Source of the DNA: Candidatus Egerieicola pullicola | Lineage (GTDB): Bacteria > Bacillota > Clostridia > Oscillospirales > Ruminococcaceae | Reading direction: 5' to 3' | DNA: 18,575 nt | Assembly: GCA_018712465.1 (NCBI GenBank) | Contig: DVGY01000135.1 | Location: 1-18,575 of the forward strand | In this document: in pieces, positions 14,023 through 18,575 of the stretch | Layout of the letters: every line of letters starts with the position of its first letter | Numbering within the stretch: position 1 is the stretch's first letter | Translations under genes and position numbers: made by a program | The notes under the pieces: generated by a model | The model's database searches: none | What the model was told of the DNA's origin: nothing | Seen by the model: the letters and a program-made list of their open reading frames with translations, nothing else

Positions 14023-15453
14023 ATGAAAATTCTCTTTGCCGCCAGCGAAGCGGCTCCCTATGTCAAAACCGGCGGCCTGGGAGACGTAGCTTACGCCCTT
14101 CCCAACGAACTGGCCAACCACCCCGATGTGGAAGTAGCGGTTATCCTTCCCTACTACAAAAAAATCAAATTCAATCCCCAGTACAACATTGAGTTCGTCA
14201 CCAGCTTCGGCGTGCCGCTGAGCTGGCGTGTGCTCCACTGCGGGATCTTCAAGGCAACCACCTCTAAGCCGAACTTTACCTACTACTTCGTGGACAACGA
14301 GTACTACTTCAACCGGAACAACGTTTACGGAGATTACGACGACGGCGAACGGTTTGCCTACTTCTCCAGAGCCATTCTGGAAGCCATTTCTCACATCAAC
14401 TTCTATCCCGATGTGATTCACTGCAACGACTGGCAGACTGCTTTGGTGCCCGCTTTCCTGAAGTGCTTCTACAACCACATTCCGGAATATCAACGGATCA
14501 AAACCTTGTTCACCATCCACAACATCGAGTATCAAGGCAAGGTTCCCCACGCCTTCTTCCGGGAAGTGCTGGGCCTGCCGGAAGATTGGCACGGCACCAT
14601 GACCTACGATACCTGTCTGAACTTTATGAAGAGCGCCATTGTGCTGGCAGACAAGGTAAGCACCGTTTCTCGGACCTATTCCTTTGAAATCCGCAATGCT
14701 TACTATGCCCATGGCCTGGAAAATATCATCCAGCAGTACAGCTACAAATTGGCGGGTATTGTCAACGGCATTGACACCGACCTGTACAATGCTGAAACCG
14801 ACAAAAACATCTACAAAAACTTCGGCCCCGGCGATTTGGAAATCAAGGCGGAGAACAAGATGTTCCTGCAGCACAAGTTGGGATTGCCGGTGGACCGGAA
14901 CATCCCCATGATTGCCATGGTCACCCGTCTGGCCAGCCACAAGGGCTTGGACCTGGTGGAATATGTGGCCGGCGAAATGATGCAGCTGCCCATCCAGTTT
15001 GTGGTCATCGGCACCGGAGAAGAACGGTTTGAAAACCTGTTCCACCGTCTGGCTTGGGAGAACCCTGGCAAGATGAGCGCCAACATTATGTTCGATCCGG
15101 TATTGGCCCAGCAGCTCTACGCTTCTGCAGACCTGTTCTTGATGCCCTCCAAGAGCGAACCCTGCGGCCTGAGCCAGTTGATCGCCATGCGGTACGGCAC
15201 CCTGCCCATCGTGCGGGAAACCGGCGGCCTGTTCGATACCGTTCAGCCCATCAATGTGGAGACCGGCGAAGGCAGAGGCTTTACCTTCAAAACCTACAAT
15301 GCCCACGACATGCTCAACTCCATTAAGACCGCTATTTGGTTCTACAATGAACGGAAAGATCAGCTGCGCACCGTAGTAACTCACGATATGCAGTTGGATC
15401 TCAGCTGGAAAGAGCCTGCCAACCAGTATCTGGATCTCTATTATCATCTGTAA
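14023..15453 (+). CDS. glgA: Glycogen synthase (ADP-glucose-dependent, GT5)
   Basis: GlgA transfers glucose from ADP-glucose to the non-reducing end of alpha-1,4-glucan. The 476 residues match the usual bacterial length. Seen: KTGGLGDV (15-22) with the ADP-glucose-binding Lys15, HCNDWQTALVP, FTIHNIEYQG, the NGIDTDLYN linker, VTRLASHKGLDL at the start of the C-terminal Rossmann domain, and the GT-B donor-site motif SKSEPCGLSQLIAMRYGTLPIV, which holds the conserved Glu. The ATG follows AAAGGA (14010-14015) at seven bases. It is the last gene of the glg operon, 114 bases after glgD, separated by a hairpin, and ends at a long terminator shared with the convergent gene. No GlgP or GlgX gene is in the window. 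Confidence 0.96.
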   Translation: MKILFAASEAAPYVKTGGLGDVAYALPNELANHPDVEVAVILPYYKKIKFNPQYNIEFVTSFGVPLSWRVLHCGIFKATTSKPNFTYYFVDNEYYFNRNNVYGDYDDGERFAYFSRAILEAISHINFYPDVIHCNDWQTALVPAFLKCFYNHIPEYQRIKTLFTIHNIEYQGKVPHAFFREVLGLPEDWHGTMTYDTCLNFMKSAIVLADKVSTVSRTYSFEIRNAYYAHGLENIIQQYSYKLAGIVNGIDTDLYNAETDKNIYKNFGPGDLEIKAENKMFLQHKLGLPVDRNIPMIAMVTRLASHKGLDLVEYVAGEMMQLPIQFVVIGTGEERFENLFHRLAWENPGKMSANIMFDPVLAQQLYASADLFLMPSKSEPCGLSQLIAMRYGTLPIVRETGGLFDTVQPINVETGEGRGFTFKTYNAHDMLNSIKTAIWFYNERKDQLRTVVTHDMQLDLSWKEPANQYLDLYYHL

Positions 15454-15483
15454 TCTCTCAACATATTTTTCTCCTTCCTAATA

Positions 15484-15528
15484 AAGACAGCCCCGAGTTG
15501 GTACCATTGATACCCTCGGGGCTGTCTT
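15484..15528. terminator. Bidirectional terminator between glgA and the convergent ATPase gene
   Basis: AAGACAGCCCCGAG (15484-15497) pairs perfectly with CTCGGGGCTGTCTT (15515-15528), 14 pairs. Inside the 17-base loop GGTA and TACC can pair as well. T-rich runs flank it on both strands (ATTTCTGTTT on plus, TTTATTAGG on minus). It sits between stops at 15453 (plus) and 15537 (minus), so it probably ends transcription from both sides. Confidence 0.85.
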
Positions 15529-15536
15529 ATTTCTGT

Positions 15537-18500
15537 TTAATTTTGAGATTTTAAAATGGTGGACACCTTCACCCGCCGGCTGTGCTGGCGGAACTGTTTG
15601 ATTAACTGTCCATGGCAGGTAAAGAACAGTACCTGCCGTTGATGACTGTAATCCGCTAAAAATTCCACCGCCAGCTGGGTGCGCCGGTCATCGTATTGAA
15701 TCAACACGTCGTCCAACAGCACCGGAAGATTCTTTTCATCCAGCAGTTCACTGATGGCCAGCCGCAAGGCCAGATAACTCTGGTCTACTGTGCCGCTGCT
15801 CAAGCTCTGCCAAGGCCGGGACATCACACTTTGGTTTTCCTGTACGGAGAGTTCCAGGTTTTTGTTAATCAACACCCGATCGTACTTTCCGCCGGTAAGC
15901 CGCCGCAGCAAGTCTCCAGTTTTTTGATTCAGCAAGGGGCCAAAGCTTTGACGCATCTCCCCTTCGGCCTGAGACAGCACCGAACGAGCCAATTCTAAAC
16001 TGCCCAACCGATTTTCCAGTTCCCGAATTTGTCCCTGGATCTGGGAGAGACGATTGTCTAATTGAGCGGGGGTCTCCATCTGGGAAAGCCGGACACATTC
16101 CTGCTGCAGCAAAGCGGCAGATTCCCGGCGCTGCTGCGCTTCTTCTCCGGCCTGCTGAGACCGGCGGCGCAACCGCTCCAATTCTTCTTCGGAAAGGGTC
16201 TCCGGTTCTTTTTCCGGGGAAAGCTGATGGATCTGCTGGGTAAGCTGCGCTTCCTGCTCCACCATTCCCGCCACCGTCATTCCTGCATAATCCCCTTGAT
16301 CCAACACCTGCAAACTTTGAATCTTGGTCTGCACTTCGCTGGCGGCCTCTAGAATGCCCTCTAACCGGGTCATCTGCTCCTCTGCCTGTCTCAGGTCGGC
16401 TACCGGTTGAAACTGTCCTGCCAGCCATAGAATTCGCTGCTGAAGTTCTTTGACCTGTTCCTGGGCTTCTTCCATGCCTGCCACTAAGGCTTCATAGGTC
16501 TCTTCCCGGGTGGACTGTGCGGCACGGTTGGCTTCCGCCTGAATCACGGCCGCCTGCATTTCATCCAAAGAGGTGCACCCGAAACGGCTGAGCGTCCAGT
16601 CAGCCTGGCGTTGCAGACGCTGCATCTCCTGTTCCAATTCCTGACGTCTGCGATCCAACTGAGGAAGAGAAGATTGGGTGCGGTTGGGAAGCCGCTCCAG
16701 CATTACGGTATACTGCTGCCGCCGCTGTTCCAAATCCGCCAAATGCCGCTGCAAAAACTCCAATTCCAGCTCCTGGGTGTGAAGCTGACCGTGAAGGGTC
16801 TCTCCCTGCTGCTGCAAGGATTCTGTTTCCTTCTGCCAATGCTCCACATTGGCCTGAGCCTCACTGACCCCGGATTCCAAGGTTTCATATACGGTTTTGG
16901 CCTTGGCCTGCTGCTGCCGGGCAATTTCTTGATCCACACGGATCTCACTGAGCACATCGTCGTATTGGTGGTAAGCATCATCCATCTGCTGCTGATCCAC
17001 CATGGTGGTGGCAGTGGAGCGCACCTGTTCCCGCTCAAAGCTCAGCACCAGCAGCAAAATCGCCACCGCCAAACCGGTAAACACATAAGGGGTAACCAGC
17101 AATCCCAGTATCACCGAAATCGCCGCCACCACCAACGCACTGACGAACATGGCTTTGTTCAGCCGCCGCCGTACTCGGAATTCCTGCTTCACCTTCTTTT
17201 CTTCGGAAGCAAGATTCAAATTTTGCTGAGCGCTGAGCAATTTCTGTTCGCTGAGCTTGGCAATGGAAGCTGTATTGTGCAGCGCCACTTGATAGTCGGA
17301 ATGAGCCAGCTTCAGGTTCTCCTGTTTTTCGTCCAGTTCCTTTTGCGCAGCATCCAACTTTTGGGTCATTTCCTCCAAAGCCTGCTGGTTTTTGGTAATG
17401 GCCTGCCGCAACTTGGTGCAGTCATCCGACTGTTGTTTCTGTTGCTGTAAAATGTCCGAATGCTGGGAAGTAATCCGCTGGATTTCGCTTCCCAAGCGTT
17501 GCTGCTCTTGGGCTGCTTTCTGTTCTAATTCTAATTGATCCAACTGGCTGGCCGCTTGCCCGCGCTGATCCAGCAATCCGGTGAGTCGTTCCAGATCCTG
17601 CCGGGTGGCCTGCCGAGGCTGCAGGGAGGTCTGTTCCGGCGCCAAAGCCGTCAAATCCTTTTCCCGCTGCTGGACTAACGTTTGCCCGGTGGAAAGCTGT
17701 TGCTTCAGCTTCCGATATTCCTCTAGGTAGTCCTCGTCCACCGTGACCCGGTCTCCGGTGAGCTGCTGCTGATAACCCCGCAGCTGGTCCGTGAGACGGT
17801 CCAAGGTCTCCTGCCGCTCAATCGCCACCTGCAACCGAGAAAGCTGTGTAAGCTTTTGCTGTACTGTCAGCTGATCTTCCAGCTTTTGTTTATCCTGGGT
17901 GCGCTGGCGGTATTCCTCCCGCTGCTGTTCCAACTGCCGCTGGTGTTGAAGAAGCTGCTGCTCCCGTTCCAACGCCAGATGCCGCTGCTCAAACAGCCCC
18001 TGCCGGGTTTCATACAGCCGATCCAGCAGACCGTTTTTCTTGCGTTTCGCCACCAGTTGTTCAATGGCGGCATTCAGCCGGGTATCCACCTGTTTGGCGG
18101 AAACGGTTTCATCCCCCGCACTGACTAAGTTAGTGAGCTTTGCGGTGATCTCATCCTGGGCATCCACGCCGGGGATGGCGCCGGTTTGACCGATAAACAC
18201 CGTCCGTTCAAAGGTCTCACTGCTCATGCCAAAAAATCGAGCGCCAGGCGTTTCTCCGCCGGAAAGGGTTTCGGACAGGCCGGTGTCTCCCCGGTACAGC
18301 AAAATCCGGTCGGTGCTGTTGGACTTTCCAAACTGCCGCTCCAAGCGGTAATGGATGCCCCCTTGCTCAAACTCCACGGCACCACCCATCGGAGAACCAT
18401 CCCATGGCTGATACCGGCGGCGCAGGTTCTTGCTCACATCACTGGCACGGCTTTTATCCCCATAAAACATCATTTTGAGAAACGCCATTAAGGTGGTTTT

Positions 18501-18575
18501 TCCTTCTTCGTTGGCGCCGTAGATCAAGTTCAGTCCGCTTTCCGGTTCCAATGTTACGCCGGAGAGCTTGCCAAA
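15537..18575 (-). CDS. Rad50/SbcC-like ABC ATPase of the YhaN type with central membrane hairpin (5' end beyond window)
   Basis: 1012 residues are in the window. The frame stays open to the right edge and its first residues (FGKLSGVTLEPESGLNLIYG) match the family's N-terminus, so only about ten residues should be missing; a TTG at 18551 is not a convincing start. Numbered from the edge: Walker A GANEEGKTT (20-28), the ABC signature LSSGT (925-929), Walker B VLLDD (952-956) and FFTCHGQ as H-loop. Two long Gln/Glu/Arg-rich coiled-coil arms (about 150-465 and 520-890) flank two hydrophobic helices (477-494 and 498-513), exactly mid-protein. No CxxC zinc hook exists. This matches COG4717 (B. subtilis YhaN), whose partner is usually an SbcD-like phosphoesterase; that gene would be just upstream, outside the window. 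Its function is probably DNA-end or membrane-linked nucleic acid processing, unproven. Confidence 0.85.
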   Translation of the reverse strand, partial: FGKLSGVTLEPESGLNLIYGANEEGKTTLMAFLKMMFYGDKSRASDVSKNLRRRYQPWDGSPMGGAVEFEQGGIHYRLERQFGKSNSTDRILLYRGDTGLSETLSGGETPGARFFGMSSETFERTVFIGQTGAIPGVDAQDEITAKLTNLVSAGDETVSAKQVDTRLNAAIEQLVAKRKKNGLLDRLYETRQGLFEQRHLALEREQQLLQHQRQLEQQREEYRQRTQDKQKLEDQLTVQQKLTQLSRLQVAIERQETLDRLTDQLRGYQQQLTGDRVTVDEDYLEEYRKLKQQLSTGQTLVQQREKDLTALAPEQTSLQPRQATRQDLERLTGLLDQRGQAASQLDQLELEQKAAQEQQRLGSEIQRITSQHSDILQQQKQQSDDCTKLRQAITKNQQALEEMTQKLDAAQKELDEKQENLKLAHSDYQVALHNTASIAKLSEQKLLSAQQNLNLASEEKKVKQEFRVRRRLNKAMFVSALVVAAISVILGLLVTPYVFTGLAVAILLLVLSFEREQVRSTATTMVDQQQMDDAYHQYDDVLSEIRVDQEIARQQQAKAKTVYETLESGVSEAQANVEHWQKETESLQQQGETLHGQLHTQELELEFLQRHLADLEQRRQQYTVMLERLPNRTQSSLPQLDRRRQELEQEMQRLQRQADWTLSRFGCTSLDEMQAAVIQAEANRAAQSTREETYEALVAGMEEAQEQVKELQQRILWLAGQFQPVADLRQAEEQMTRLEGILEAASEVQTKIQSLQVLDQGDYAGMTVAGMVEQEAQLTQQIHQLSPEKEPETLSEEELERLRRRSQQAGEEAQQRRESAALLQQECVRLSQMETPAQLDNRLSQIQGQIRELENRLGSLELARSVLSQAEGEMRQSFGPLLNQKTGDLLRRLTGGKYDRVLINKNLELSVQENQSVMSRPWQSLSSGTVDQSYLALRLAISELLDEKNLPVLLDDVLIQYDDRRTQLAVEFLADYSHQRQVLFFTCHGQLIKQFRQHSRRVKVSTILKSQN

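Noticed and set aside
12805..15447. Open minus-strand frame of 880 codons antisense to glgD and glgA
   Set aside because: It mirrors two well-supported genes that happen to share a frame; the lack of stops follows from their codon bias. It has no ribosome binding site, no recognisable domain and biased composition (Val/His/Gln/Gly-rich).
15537..18575. Stand-alone anti-phage or OLD-like defence ATPase
   Set aside because: The architecture is Rad50/YhaN-like with a membrane hairpin, no TOPRIM domain is present, and the neighbours are housekeeping genes, so a defence role has no support here.

Overview
The window looks like chromosomal DNA from a Gram-positive anaerobe of the class Clostridia, probably a gut Oscillospiraceae/Ruminococcaceae-type organism. 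The evidence is strong AAAGGAG-type ribosome binding sites, a perfect CIRCE heat-shock operator on htpG, a paired GlgC/GlgD glycogen cluster of the Firmicutes type, tandem small FeoA proteins with FeoB, and a VanW-family wall protein. Placement below class is inference. No mobile element, CRISPR array, tRNA or rRNA was seen.

Layout. (1) Positions 1-2071, leftward: a ferrous-iron uptake operon, feoA-type gene, feoA, then feoB, which runs off the left edge. Its promoter (2137-2165) lies in a stretch crowded with TTAG/CTAA tetramers, a likely metalloregulator operator. (2) 2313-4379, rightward: htpG as a single-gene unit with a sigma-A promoter, a CIRCE operator and a terminator. (3) 4400-7177, rightward: a short DtxR-family repressor, a CCA-adding enzyme with an HD domain, and a radical SAM protein of the PflA-like COG1313 group whose start overlaps the end of cca. 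(4) 7344-9078: a membrane-anchored VanW-family wall protein with a Pro/Ser/Thr-rich tail and a strong terminator. (5) 9269-15453: a glycogen operon glgB-glgC-glgD-glgA. (6) 15537-18575, leftward and convergent with glgA: a Rad50/SbcC-like ABC ATPase of the YhaN type whose first few residues lie beyond the right edge. A long bidirectional hairpin separates it from glgA.

How the genes work together. GlgC and GlgD are expected to make ADP-glucose, GlgA to polymerise it and GlgB to branch it. FeoB is the Fe(II) transporter and the FeoA proteins are its small partners. The DtxR-family repressor two genes away has a DtxR-like Cys-x-x-Glu-His metal site and is a plausible, unproven regulator of feo. 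The other genes are housekeeping or envelope functions.

I did not find a clear previously undescribed multi-gene system. The items most worth a second look are the two-helix membrane hairpin at the centre of the Rad50-like ATPase, the histone-H1-like basic tail on GlgB, the 74-residue acidic loop without basic residues in FeoB, and the DtxR-type sensor next to a feo promoter rich in TTAG/CTAA.
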